DNA of 64,000 nucleotides, taken from the NCBI GenBank assembly GCA_033085395.1, contig JANQBS010000166.1:26646-90645 (forward strand), given 5' to 3'. Under the pieces are notes generated by a model. The model ran no database searches, had not been told where the DNA came from, and saw only the letters and a list, made by a program, of their open reading frames with translations. Shown piece by piece: positions 11,931-22,754 of the stretch (the first letter of the stretch is position 1; the number at the start of each line of letters is the position of its first letter). The position numbers were made by a program, and so were the translations under genes. The stretch is from Xanthoparmelia taractica. Its lineage: Eukaryota > Ascomycota > Lecanoromycetes > Lecanorales > Parmeliaceae.

Positions 11931-13347
11931 ATGTCTACAGACGTATGAGCACAGGGTTTTCACGCATTCAAGCATCGTAGAAGAATTTGGTATAGGAGAC
12001 TCCGAGGGGAATTTTGGTCTGCACAATGTAATTGTACAAGAGGAGCTGTTCGGACTGGCTTTCGTGTCTGGATGATTTGATATGAGTGCAAGAGATAGAC
12101 TGTCGATATTTACCTTGAAGCCATTTTATGTCTAGAGATTCGCTCGTGCTCCCTGTCCTTCCGCTTCATATTCACATACTTTCTTCTTCCACACCGAAGG
12201 GTACTCACAGTTTTGAGATGCTTCATCTGGTCATATTCCTGGTGTGTACTTATGTACTTCATAGCAGGACTTGCTCCGACTTTGTCGATTTCTTACCTTC
12301 ATTGTGTGGCAGTACCCAATACCGTCGGCTGTAGTCAGCCCTCTTAAAATGCGCTGTAAGTAAGAGCGGGCGCTTAAACGCAAACAGGCGGCAAGGTTCT
12401 TGGTCGGTCAAAAATAACACCACAGCCTCGAACTTCGAAACCGCTGAAGACCTCCACAAAAAACCACCCCATCAAAAGACACTCAAACCAGCATTGACAA
12501 AACTTCAGAGCTTTGTTCTTCGTATCGTGAAAACATTAATTGTAAAGTATCCTAATGTCACGGCATAGCAGGTATATTCTTGGCGCGACCCACCATGTGT
12601 ACCGCCCGCTCACGAGCCCAGAAGGATTCTTCAGGGTCCTAATCGACGAATCCTACACATCCTACTTTGAAACGTCTGTTTCAATGAGACGTGCAGCCGT
12701 GCGAGAGGCTGAGTCTGCACCCTTTCCTACATGTTGTGTCCAACCTCTTTGCTGGTCTACGACTGGGTGAGAGTAGTCATAAGTTTTCTTCTTCTACCCT
12801 TGTTCCTATGTTTGTTTGTTTGCTCTTCATAGCTCTCAGCGGGGAGTATTTATGATTGCTGTATAAGAGTATGTTGTATGTTGCGTCATTCGCAGTGGTG
12901 GTACGGGCTCTACGCCTCGTCAAAGCCTTCTTTCTCTTCTATGGAGTCATTGGCGCTCTGCTGAGCCCTCAAGTAGGATCAGATCTAAATTGAAGATCCC
13001 CCATATGGGTTACGAATGCTCTGGCCTACCAACATTATGCGGTTGAACCTTGTTTCTGATGTCTCTTCTACGTCTCACAACTGAAGTTGCTCTGTTACTA
13101 TAGAGATGATGATCGTGTTGGCGCAGTCCCTTTCATCACGTAAAATAGTCAACATGCTTCCGGCTATGTCTACCACAGCCTCTCGCGAGGCTGATCTCTT
13201 TGATTTCTCCTTGGGGAGTTGAGTATCGTCCACACTTCTACTGATTACATGTTCCCCATCTATATTATCTAGCGCCTTTAAGCACCTTTCATTTCAAGTG
13301 AGTGACTTAAAGCGGAGAGCTTGGTCAGCCTCCTATCCCAGTACGCT
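11931..13347. other. Intergenic spacer
   Basis: No gene recognised. The short frames at 12128-12334 and 12555-12770 lack family features and read as chance. Confidence 0.45.
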
Positions 13348-14716
13348 ATGAACGATATCCGAGCGATTAAAGTCTTTTTCGTGGACAAAGCAATAGGTGG
13401 ACGGCAGCGCCTAGGTTCCGCTGGCTTTGGCGATAAAATCGCAGGAAATAGCTCCTTTACAAACAACGATACGTCGTTAGACAAGCTTGAAGCAGGATTT
13501 GTCAAGATAGGAAAGCTAAAGAAGCCTGGCTTAGGCAGGAGATTCACGGATTACACCTACAGACAGAAGACGTCTTTCGTTCACTGGAGCTGCTCTCAAC
13601 CTCGCAGCGTTTGGGCTAGTATAATCTCGGCGGCTCTAGGGATCTTTATTATCCTGTATGTCTATGCTCCGATTCTGTCTACGTTGACGAAATGCAACAA
13701 GAGAATGGCTAATACCTAATAGGGTTTTAGTCGCTTTGGTAGTTTACTTCAACATACATTTAAGAAAACTGATTCGCCACAACGACATAGAAAAAATAGC
13801 TGCCTCATGGGGAGCGCCGGGCTCTCCTACACAAGCAGATGCACACTATCCCACGGACTTTAGCCGAGACATCATCCCAATTCCATGCCATTCGCATAAT
13901 GACTACTGGCGCAAAGTGCCGCTATACGACGCGCTCGCGGCTGGATGTACGGGAGTCGAGGCTGACGTCTGGCTCAAGGATAACGATCTCCTTGTTGGCC
14001 ACTCAACCGGCTCTTTGACGTCTACCCGCTCGTTGAAATCTCTCTACATCGATCCTTTGACGTCGATTCTGAGTCATCAGAATCCACCTCCGGCATCTCA
14101 AAATACTACCACCCCTACCAACTCAACTACGAGCGGTGCTTCTGTCAATGGAATCTTTGAAACCAACCCAGTAGCTTCGCTCACCCTACTTATCGACGTC
14201 AAATCAGACGGCGCAACCACCCTCCCAATTATCCTCCAGCAGCTCGAACCCCTCCGATCACGGGGCTTTCTCACACACTTCAATGGCTCGGCAATCATTC
14301 CCGGGCCGATCACCGTGGTCGGTTCCAGCAACAACCCGTTCGACCTCCTCACTCATAACACCACCTACCGCGACTTCTTTTTTGACGCGCCTCTTGGCCA
14401 GTTCTGGGGAAACGACAACAACTCCAGCAGCAACGCCTCACTTTATATCGCAGAGAACTCGTACTACGCGAGCGTCGACTTTATGGTCGCTATCGGGAAA
14501 CCGTGGCATGGCAGTCTGGTGCCGCAGCAGGTGGATATGATTGCGAGACAGGCGGCTGCGGCGGCGAAGAGGGGCTTGAAGGCGAGGTATTGGAATACGC
14601 CGGCTTGGCCGGTGGGGGTTAGAGATCGTATTTGGGACGTGCTGGTGAAGGAGGGTGTGGGTATGCTGAATGTGGATGACTTGGCAGGGGCGAGTCGGAG
14701 GAATTGGGGGGCTTGA
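13348..14716 (+). CDS. AIM6-like protein, PLC-like phosphodiesterase fold, membrane-anchored
   Basis: Exons 13348..13655 and 13723..14716; 433 residues. The 67-nt intron starts GTATGT and ends CTAATAG; the alternative AG eight bases later breaks frame. The product has a cytosolic basic N-terminus, one membrane helix at about residues 89-115 that spans the splice junction, then a catalytic-type domain. That domain contains 'HSHNDYWRKVPLYDAL' (about residue 159), 'GCTGVEADVWL' (Glu/Asp pair) and 'LLVGHS', the His...Glu-Asp...His arrangement of the PLC-like TIM barrel. This matches the yeast 'altered inheritance of mitochondria 6' family. The central 'NTTTPTNSTTSG' loop is low complexity and rich in N-glycosylation sites, which suggests the domain faces the lumen or exterior. 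The gene appears intact. The true substrate is unknown. Confidence 0.85.
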
Positions 14717-15750
14717 AGGGAGACTTGCGGATTTGGACTGTTGGGTGGGTCTGAGTAGTAAGAAAGGGGGAGAGGCGATATGTTTACTAAGAGCTGTAGA
14801 GATAGGTCTTGTGAAGTCCAATGTCCTGTTTCAACGCCTAGGAACCGATAAAAACGGTGGCAACGAAACCTACTCGTCAGGTCTCTCATGAAGCGGTTGC
14901 AAAAATCTCATTCATCAGCCGTCTGCCTCAATATGTTGACGCAAAAAGTATTTCATGGAAATCACACACCATACAATTCATCCATCGCCCCATCATCTAA
15001 CCGATCACTACCCCCCTCTACCCATATTTTCCGGCACCCTCAATTTCCAAGCTCGCTTCGTCTTCGTCAACAATACCCGACTCGGTACCACACACTCTCT
15101 TTCTTTATCTTTTTGAAAATATTCTGTCCCCAGGTCCCAGCGGCCATGTACAGTAGTGTCCCTGTGTTTGTTTGATGGGTAATCCTTGGCTCAATATTAG
15201 TCACGTTGATGCTGTTGCCAGTGCCCCGAAATCAAAAGATTTCGGACAATCGACCGCTAACTCCTTTGATCACACCCTTTCAATGACTCCTAGCGCCCGT
15301 CACGATTTATTCGGTGACCAGTCTATGTGCTGTAGCAGGTATACCCATATTGAGCTTCCTTATTCCGCCAATCTATTTACAAACGGTGCGAGGCGCGAGT
15401 CGAAAGATCCCAATGGAGGACCACTGACAAGCTTTGTTCGCAGATCTCTGCTTGACTAAGAGAAGAAGATGTGGTATGTGCTTTACATAGAATGCGTTTG
15501 GAACATCCAAAGGTACCTTACTTTACCAAGCGGCGACATACCCGATTACTGAACCGATGCTGACCAATAGGTGCGTTAGTCGGGAGTTCCGTGGAATCCC
15601 GCACCTCCGCACACAGTTCCCCTCTATTGCTATAACCGCAGAAGAATCCCCCTACCCTCAGCACACGTTATCAATTCCTTAAAACTCCCTCACAATCTTC
15701 AAAGCTCTCAAAACAATCCGCCACCTCCATCCCACCCTCAATCCCCTACC
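14717..15750. other. Intergenic spacer and 5' region of the NmrA-like gene
   Basis: Nothing coding is recognised. The last 130 bases before 15751 are rich in C, A and T with 'CCACC' runs up to the ATG, as expected for a leader. Confidence 0.5.
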
Positions 15751-16937
15751 ATGGCCACCACCACCCCACTCCTTACAGTCTTCGGCGCGACCGGCGCCCA
15801 GGGCGGCAGTTTGATCGCGTACATACTCGCGCATCCATCCCTTTCGGATTCCTACAGGCTACGTGGCGTGACGCGCGACGTAGGCAAGCCTGCCTCTGTG
15901 GCGCTGCGAGAGAAAGGCGTTGAGATGGTGCAGGTGAGTGGGTTTATATGTATTATAGAGAGCTAGGAGGAAGAGAAAGAGTTTGAGAGACAGGCGTTTC
16001 CACAACGTGAGTACCGAAGTCACTGACAATTCAATTCTCAATAGGCCGATATGGATGATACGGCATCATTGAGAGGAGCCGTTGCGGGCTCGAGTGTAGT
16101 GTTCGCTATGACGAATTGTGAGTTATCTGACGGATAGATGATTGTGACGTAGGACCTAGAACAGCTAATAGCAGACAATTCGCGTGACAGTTTTAGAGCT
16201 AGCGTCCGCGGACATTGAGATAGCGCAGGGCAAAGCGGTAGCCGACGCGGCGGTAGCGGAGGGTGTGCATCTCCTCATCTGGTCCTCACTTCCTCACGTG
16301 AGCAAGATGACCGAGGGAAAACTGCGCCTAGCCAAGAACTTTGACAGTAAAGCGGAGGTGGAGCTACATATCCGTGCTCTACCCATCAAGAGCACGTTTT
16401 ACATGCCTGCCTTCTACATGCAGAACATGACCAGCTGGTTCAAGCCCCAAATGGTCAGTCCTTACGCAGCTCCCCCGACAGCCAGCTAGTAGCGCCTGAC
16501 CCGCTTTCTCATCAATCCTGTAGAATCCCAAGGGCGTTCTCGTATTCACTGTACCCTGGAAGGAGGATTCGCTTCTCCCGCTCATCGACATCACCGACAC
16601 GGGCAAATTCCTCGCACCCGTTCTTTCCCACCCGGACAAATACAACGGCGCCTCGTTCACGGCCGCCACCGCTTTCTACACAACCCAGCAAATGCTAGAC
16701 GTGTGGAAGACAGTCACTGGTAAGGACGTCGTATTCGTTCAGCAGGCGAGCGGAGTTCCCCTAGGCCCCTTGTCACCGGACATGGTAAAGTCGTTTAAAG
16801 AGCTCGTCGGCGATTATGCTTACTATGGCCCTAGCGGGAAGGAGGATCTGGCGTGGACGCTGGCGCAGATGGACGAGGAGCCGACGAGTTGGAGGGATTT
16901 TGTCGTGGCGAATGAGCCGTGGTTTGAAAATATGTGA
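15751..16937 (+). CDS. NmrA-like family protein (NAD(P)-binding Rossmann fold, atypical SDR)
   Basis: Exons 15751..15933, 16045..16117, 16191..16453 and 16524..16937; 310 residues, the usual length of the family. Introns begin GTGAGT, GTGAGT and GTCAGT and end in AG; all keep frame. The N-terminus 'LTVFGATGAQGGS' is the GxxGxxG dinucleotide-binding loop (Gly12, Gly15, Gly18). Next come 'YRLRGVTRDVGK', 'GVEMVQADMDDTASL' (the Asp at the end of the next strand), 'SSVVFAMTNF' and 'HLLIWSSLPHVSK'. The C-terminal half holds the family's 'PAFYMQNM' and 'TDTGKFLAPVL' blocks. NmrA-like proteins sense NAD(P) redox state or act as reductases; which applies here cannot be told. The 3' end overlaps the antisense TPR-SET frame. 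Confidence 0.9.
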
Positions 16938-18937
16938 GCGGCGAGCTGGATGAGTACTTCTTCTTGACTGAATGATATCGCCCCGAAGATGTATCTCGCT
17001 TGACTATGAACCCCAAGGCGGCCATGACTTTCCACGCAGTCGTGATCGTTCTCGCTGGCTCCTCTATGGAGGCATAGACCCGCGTCAGGCCAAGGTAGGG
17101 ATCCCAGAGGACCAAACGTGGCACCGACGCCGCAGGCACAGTGTACGTTTGTTCAATTACCGCAAGTAGCTTTTCAATAGCTGCAAGACCAGTTTCACCC
17201 ACAATATCCGTTGAAGCGAAATCCAGCTCTTTCAGCAAAGCAGCACGCTTCTTCTTCTTCTTGTTCGTAGACTCCCAGTCATGTGTGCAAATCTCGCAGC
17301 TGCAGCGGAACTCCCAGTTGCGCAAATTTTCCTGCGTCTTCTCGTAGCTGTGATCACAATTCGGCGAGGTATACCAGAGCAGTATCTCCTCTCCAGCCGG
17401 GATGTCACGTGTCGCACGTAAAATGAGCGTGTCGCCGATGAAACTTCGTTGTGCGTTGCTATAGCAGCTGTGATTGACGTAGGAAGCTTTGATGTAGAGG
17501 CTACATAAACGATCGGGCTTCGCCCGCTCTGCTTTCGGGACTCCTACCTTAGCGAATTTTTCCCCAATGATTGCTCGGGAACTCTCAAAGGCGTTGAGGG
17601 GGACAATGCGGTAAACGAGAATCCTGCGAAATCTATTAGCATCGTACATTATATTGTGGGATTACAAGAACACTTTCTGCACACCTATTAACGAATGGCG
17701 TTCCATCTACTGTCTTTTCCTTAACAGGCTCGTAATGACCATGATGGAGAGACATTACCGACGAAATTTGTGAGGGGGTTCGCAGGAGCTGATCCACCGT
17801 GGACGTAACAAGATCTACTCCAGTTCCCTTGAGCGCAATCACACTCCAAAGATTTGTCGTCAATGTGTTCTCACAGTAGGAATATGAGAAAGCCTTTTCA
17901 CAAAGTAGTAGGTCACCAGCAGCAACGTTCGGGTGGTGAACAGGCCACGGCCGCGACCTTCTGTCATCTTGATTGTCACTGGGTCCCCATACGTTGCAAT
18001 ATCGAGGCAAGGAGGCACCTTTTGCGCTGCCGACTCGTGCATCGCCAAGGAATTGAAGCACCCGTGATCTTGCTCTTGAAGTCGGTCTTCGATTCGGCAT
18101 AGCTCTCTCTTAGCAGCTTCGCAACCTGGGTATGCTGCTAGAAGAGTTTCAAAAACTACGTGACTTTCACGGAACCTGCCCAGCTCATACAGCGACCGAG
18201 CTGCACGATAGAGGTCTTTTCCGGTCTTTATAGCGTTATCCGTGTATTCAACGGTATCTTCTAAGGCCTTGTCAAAACATCCAAACCTGAGATTGGCCAG
18301 AGACCGATTAAGTTTGATGGTCCGAGCTTCTTCTGGAGTTTTCGCAATCTGAAGTGCAGCATCGTAACTGTTGAAAAGTCAGTCCTATAACCCTTGCAGG
18401 TGTACGAAGCTATCCTTACAATTCAATGGCTATACCTAGATTTCCCACCCTCAAAGCATCATTGCCACTATCCTTCAACTGCATTGCCGTCTTGGCGGTT
18501 CCACGTGGTTGGGGCCGCCATTTCAGAGGCATCCTCGCGTCTACCTTAGGAAGCCATGAAACATTGCCAACATGGTCCACGCGTAGGCCATAGCTTCCGT
18601 CCGTCGTCATTTTGTACCATGGCTCTTTGATGATGCAGACACTCCCAACAATAGGTCTTCTGCAGCTGCCTGAAGATCTGCACCTTGACGGTGAAGTTGG
18701 ACCGACACGGTGTTACCCACTTCATCTTCCAAGAGAAAATGGATAGCTGTAGACATCCTCTTAGGTGGCGTTATCGCTTTGAGTAGAACATAGGCGCCGC
18801 GGTGGTGAGAGTCCCGCCTCAAAGTCATCGAGATATAGCTGCTTAAAGTCTTGAGGGAAGACAGTCGGGAGAAGAGTAGTCGAGGGTCCAGCTTGACCTG
18901 AGTTGTGTACTCCGCCTTGGATGTCTGGTGTCTTCAT
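16831..18937 (-). pseudogene. TPR-SET domain protein (SMYD-like lysine methyltransferase family) with three frame breaks
   Basis: Pieces (complement): 18420..18937, 17685..18367 and 16831..17623, with clean introns at 18368-18419 and 17624-17684. The order is an N-terminal 'RGAYVLLKAITPPKRM' domain, 'VCIIKEPWYK...YGLRVDHV', a helical TPR block ('RTIKLNRSLANLRFGCFDKALED', 'LYRAARSLYELGRF'), then SET: 'TEGRGRGLFTT', 'YVNHSCYSNAQ', 'RDIPAGEEILLWY' and the post-SET 'FRCSCEIC'. Continuity needs frame changes near 18798-18815, 18641-18654 and 17928-17931. The first two compensate each other; the third, at CCGAACG between 'GLFTT' and 'VAAGDLL', lies at the SET entrance. The C-terminus past about 17030 no longer resembles the family and runs antisense into the NmrA-like gene. 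Either a pseudogene or single-base assembly errors; the catalytic motifs themselves are preserved. Confidence 0.7.
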
Positions 18938-19417
18938 TGCCAGCTATCGCACCATTTGATGTTCCGCAAGATATTCTCGGACATTCTGGTTCACAAATTT
19001 ATGAACATCGCTAGCCTTAAGTAATGTTTTCCCTCAGATTTGCCCAATCGTCATCTCTTGCTTTTGTCTTCTGACTGTCCTTGTCTAGACCAACAATACT
19101 GAAGTTGATGACCGACTATGATGGTGAAATGAAACAAGTAAGGAGAACACAGTTGGCTAAGTTGAGGTGAGTGAATCAAAGGGAGAATAGACAGTTACGA
19201 GGAAGCTTTACTTAAGCTAGCCTACTCGCAGCGCTTACTTGCACTTCACCCAGAGGTGCGTAAGTAACACCAATCACCAGTTGCCATACCAAATTCGTAC
19301 AGATGTGAACAGAGCTCGCTATTTGCGAAGAGGAATTCCTTAATTCAAGTTATGAAGAAGTGTTCCGGGTACCATCACAGCCTAGCAACGATTATTGGTT
19401 CAAAACAGCCACGACTT
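18938..19417. other. Short intergenic region between TPR-SET and ankyrin genes
   Basis: An open minus-strand stretch just upstream of 18937 (about 18950-19015) reads plausibly as protein but ends in a stop, so it may be a decayed 5' exon. The rest looks like 5' and 3' untranslated sequence. Confidence 0.35.
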
Positions 19418-20455
19418 TCATGTGATATTCCCGTTATCCATGTGCTTAATAAGTAAGCGCGCTACTTCGCTGTTCCCCTTTCTGATCGCTTGAGACAGTA
19501 CATCCTTTCCTCCGGGCGGTTTCGCATCGATATTAGCATTATAGATCAAAAGCAGCCGAACCATGGACTCGTCTCCTTTTGAGGCAGCATGCCATAGCGC
19601 AGTAGTCCCGCCAGGTGGACTTGCGTTGACATCAGCGCCATACTGGAGGAGCAAGCCTGTAGTCGCCAGGTCTTGCCGGTCAGCAGCGCGATACATCGCT
19701 GTTGAGCCACCAGGAGGCTTGACATCTACTCTGGCCCCCTTGCCTAGAAGCGTTTGCACCACCTTGGTATCGCCCTTTTCGGCTGCATGCCATAGCGTCG
19801 CGACACCTCCCGGGGGGTTGGCGTCGACGCTGAGGTCTGGAGTACGCAGCAAGGCCTCCAGGGCCTGCTCGCGCCCTTTCGAGTACGCGACGAGCAACGC
19901 TGGTTTGCCTCCGCTCGGCTTCGCGTTGGCATTAGCCCCGCAGGCAAGCAAGAGCTCTACCATGTCCTCGTACCCCTTGGCGACCGCTGTGTATAATGCC
20001 GTCGGCCCTGCTGGGGTTTTTGCTTCCAGATCTGGGCCCCCAGAGTCCAACAGCATCTTCACGATCTCAAAGTTGTTATTCTCTACTGCCATGGTCAACG
20101 CCGGCTTTGCGCAGGAAGGACGCGAGTTGGAGTCAGCGCCGTGGTCAAGAAGCATGCGGACGGTCTTTACATCTCCTTTCGAGACCGCTTCGTATAGCGC
20201 GTTGCCGAGATATGCACCCCCCTTCCCACTGGCTTTGACCTTCTTGGTCTTGTCTCCTTTCTCTTTTATTGGTTTGCCGTCCGACATTGGCCTTGATAGC
20301 CCTTCTGTTCCCTCTCTTACAGCATCTGAACCAGCGGCCCAGCCGGGATGATGAGTGATTTCCAAAATGGTGGGGCTAGTGCCGGAGACTGAGCCCGATG
20401 TCCTCGGATTCGGGTCATCGCGAGTATAGGGGGGTGGAGGAGGGAGATCGCCCAT
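19418..20455 (-). CDS. Ankyrin-repeat protein
   Basis: Single exon, 345 residues, starting at an ATG followed by Gly-Asp-Leu and five prolines. Residues 1-80 are disordered, with a Lys-rich 'KEKGDKTKKVKASGKGG' patch. From about residue 83 to the end there are roughly eight ankyrin repeats of 33-36 residues. Each has the 'AxxKGdxxxVxxLLxxGAdvnakp' helix-turn-helix pattern, and most are separated by a 'PPGG' or 'PSGG' turn instead of the usual 'G.TPL' beginning. This spacer makes the repeats unusually alike. There is no catalytic domain or membrane segment. It is a protein-protein interaction scaffold, partner unknown; the run ends with the protein, so it is not a fragment of a larger NACHT-ankyrin receptor unless one was lost upstream. 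Confidence 0.85.
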   Translation of the reverse strand: MGDLPPPPPYTRDDPNPRTSGSVSGTSPTILEITHHPGWAAGSDAVREGTEGLSRPMSDGKPIKEKGDKTKKVKASGKGGAYLGNALYEAVSKGDVKTVRMLLDHGADSNSRPSCAKPALTMAVENNNFEIVKMLLDSGGPDLEAKTPAGPTALYTAVAKGYEDMVELLLACGANANAKPSGGKPALLVAYSKGREQALEALLRTPDLSVDANPPGGVATLWHAAEKGDTKVVQTLLGKGARVDVKPPGGSTAMYRAADRQDLATTGLLLQYGADVNASPPGGTTALWHAASKGDESMVRLLLIYNANIDAKPPGGKDVLSQAIRKGNSEVARLLIKHMDNGNIT

Positions 20456-21558
20456 GGTGGAAAACAGGGTTGTTTGTCAGTGGAGGAGATAAGCTGGAAA
20501 GAGCTTATGTATGTGTTCTATACCAGGTGACTGCTTCATAAATGTATTGCTGACCTGTTGAAGAACAGGAAAGGCAGTGAAGGCTCTCCTAGACCTTCTG
20601 AGCCTCGTGGTGTAAGACCTTTACAACCATATTGACTTGGGATGTTCGCCTCTGTTCTTCACGGGCAGAAAGATGCCGTGAAGGATACATAAAATGATTA
20701 TCAACAAGGCTGGCGAAGGGCAAGATACGAAGTGTCCAATCACAATCATTTGCTGGCATTCAGCTGCCTTGGCGTCCAGAGACCCCTCACTTTGATCTAA
20801 TCCCAATGTAGCTAAGCTAGGGCTAGATTAGGTCTAGATGATAAGGTACTTTGCCCGGCCACTCCGGCGTCTTCACACCTGCATCAACATGCTCTCCTAT
20901 TTCGAAACCACACAGGCTAGTTTAGCAGTCTAACAACTACACAATGAATACTCGTGCCTTGGGTCTGTTCTCTTGAATGAGATCCAATGGAGAATCCTAT
21001 ACGGTGGCCAGGAGCGCCCAGATCGAAATGATACGAATGGAGACATGTAACGGTCTCAGACCTACTGACTTGTGAATTTTGAGGCTGACATTGATTGACG
21101 ACGGAGACTCTTCAGCAATGCTGTCTGAAGCTTTGTTCAATTCCATGACTAAGAGTCAAAACGACGTTGCGAAAGAGATAATTCGAAGCAGGAAAATATG
21201 ATTCGCATATGAGCATGCATCTAGGCCATCAAAGAAGGTCAAGAAGAAATTAGAGAAGCACTTTCAACGGGTGATAGCAGTTTCAATCCATCCTGATTTT
21301 AAAACTATGTCCTCTTGCTCCCAATGTTACCCTTGCCTTTTTCAGAGGTCAAAGGGGTGTGAAAGCTTCTTTGACACAGCTGCACATGGTTGGTTAATCA
21401 GAAAGCGACTGGGTTCAATATCCCACCTCACCAAGCCAACGCTGCCTCATTGGACCGAGCTGTTCCCAAGCAGCATATTATACACTCCAGAGCCGACAGA
21501 GTCTCCCTCAACGCCCGCCTAGCTACCATCAATCAACCATCCCATCAGTGCGAATACC
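20456..21558. other. Intergenic spacer
   Basis: It holds the 5' region of the ankyrin gene (leftward) and the 3' side of the Cys/His-rich gene. No recognised coding sequence; a plus-strand frame at 21271-21522 is unconvincing. Confidence 0.45.
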
Positions 21559-22032
21559 TCACAAAGACATGCCTCTGACCGATTTCGTCAAGACCTTCAC
21601 ATCCTCATTCACCTTCTCTTCCTCCACCTCTCTCTCCTCCATCCATTTCTCATCCACCGCCTCGACTACTCCACGCTCCTGCACCTCACTTTCTCTCTCA
21701 TCGTTGAAAGTGACAGCCGGCCTTTCTCTTCGTTTCTTCTCCTGAACCTTGCGAACGACTAAGCTGACCAAGAGATGAACCGGCCCACGGCAATGTCGTC
21801 TTGTGTAGCCACACCCTCCATAGCCGCGACCCCCACAACGTCGTTGCACCGAGGCAGTGAATGGAGCGGTTGTCGGTGGCTGCGGATCGACCACTGCGGC
21901 ATAGGTTGGAAGGGCGTCATGCTGGGTACTGATGGTTGGGTTGGAGGCATGTTTGGAAGGGCAGCGGCAGCGGTGGTAAGGGGCTGGCTTGTGACAGGTT
22001 GAGCAGCGAGGACCGCGGTTCTTGTGGCACAT
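21559..22032 (-). CDS. Small Cys/His-rich protein, unknown function
   Basis: Single exon, 157 residues from the ATG at 22032. The frame extends further upstream to 22176, but that part overlaps the TATA box region. The start 'MCHKNRGPRCSTCHKPAPYHRCRCP' packs five cysteines and two histidines into 25 residues, like a small zinc-binding module. Next comes a Pro/Thr-rich stretch, a second Cys/Gly-rich segment ('RRCGGRGYGGCGYTRRHC') and a long acidic/basic helix rich in Glu, Val and Arg, possibly coiled coil. I do not recognise a family. A TATA-like element lies about 150 nt upstream. Weak point: no outside support beyond composition and promoter placement. Confidence 0.45.
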   Translation of the reverse strand: MCHKNRGPRCSTCHKPAPYHRCRCPSKHASNPTISTQHDALPTYAAVVDPQPPTTAPFTASVQRRCGGRGYGGCGYTRRHCRGPVHLLVSLVVRKVQEKKRRERPAVTFNDERESEVQERGVVEAVDEKWMEEREVEEEKVNEDVKVLTKSVRGMSL

Positions 22033-22180
22033 TTTGGTGGATTGGCTTGATCGATGTGATGTGATGGTCAAGGTATTAGGTATCTGATGGCGGTCACAAT
22101 CTTGTTTCTGGAATTGAATGCCGATTGAGACTTGGGGAGTGGATGATGCTGTACTGTTTCTATCGTTGGGGATCAAGCTC

Positions 22181-22190
22181 CTCTATATAC
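22181..22190 (-). promoter_or_regulatory. TATA-like box upstream of Cys/His-rich gene
   Basis: On the minus strand it reads GTATATAGAG, about 150 nt upstream of the ATG at 22032. Confidence 0.35.
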
Positions 22191-22197
22191 GCATTTC

Positions 22198-22733
22198 CTA
22201 CACAACCTCTCCTCTACAGTAGACACCGGAACGGCGCAACTCATCGGCTTCTGTACACAGAACCCTGAGCCTCATTGCGTGTGCAGGTTTCAGGTTGAGA
22301 AACTTGTGGCTGGAATCGGGGCAATATCGCGCCGAGTCCATGTCTTGGCAGTGCGAGGCTTGGCATTTTTCGTGTCTTGAGGTGGATTTTGAGATTAGCG
22401 GCATCATGAAATGGGTTGACAAGGCGACTTGCGACCGCGCCGCCTTGCTGAGTGGTACATCATCCCTCCGTTCACCGTTGGACAAGTCAAGAGCCTCATG
22501 CTTTGCCAAAGGCGCAGTGGCATCTCTTCGGCTGCTTTCCGAGTTACAAAACCCCACGTCAAGAGAAGTGAGCGGGCTGATAGCAAATGAAGAGATAAGT
22601 ATGAAGCCAAGTATGAAGATTGCAACGGCGACTTGTTCTTCTCGCCAAGAGTCAAGCTCTTCTTCGTCGTATCGTTGCGAAAGCGATCGCAGCTTGCAGT
22701 CAGATTTCTTAAGGTGAGCATTATTTGGAAGAT
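22198..22733 (-). CDS. Membrane protein fragment, possibly MAN1/Src1 C-terminal-like
   Basis: An open frame with no ATG, 178 codons, ends at a stop at 22198. It begins right after TAG at about 22734-22736, which could be a splice acceptor. It reads 'RYDEEELDSWREEQ', then one membrane helix ('VAVAIFILGFILISSFAIS'), then 'LDVGFCNSESS' and a Cys/His-bearing tail. The order charged helix, membrane helix, 'VGYC'-like motif recalls the luminal part of inner-nuclear-membrane MAN1/Src1 proteins, but the later family cysteine pattern is not clear. The upstream exons were not found; a hydrophobic minus-strand frame at 22825-23070 could belong but lacks a fitting junction. It is probably a degenerate or incompletely modelled gene. 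Confidence 0.35.
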
Positions 22734-22754
22734 TGTGCTGAGGACGCTAGACAT

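Noticed and set aside
13656..13730. Longer AIM6-like intron ending at the TTTTAG before 13731
   Set aside because: It puts the second exon out of frame. The AG at 13721-13722 keeps frame and gives a continuous membrane helix.
14438..14889. Minus-strand frames opposite the AIM6-like 3' end
   Set aside because: They are low-complexity shadows without start context or family features.
16118..16174. NmrA-like intron 2 ending at GCAG (16174)
   Set aside because: Phase does not match the next exon. The acceptor at 16190 restores TNFLELASADIE and the frame.
19563..20351. 262-codon plus-strand frame opposite the ankyrin gene
   Set aside because: It is an antisense shadow produced by GC-rich repeat codons; the minus strand has a perfect ankyrin pattern.
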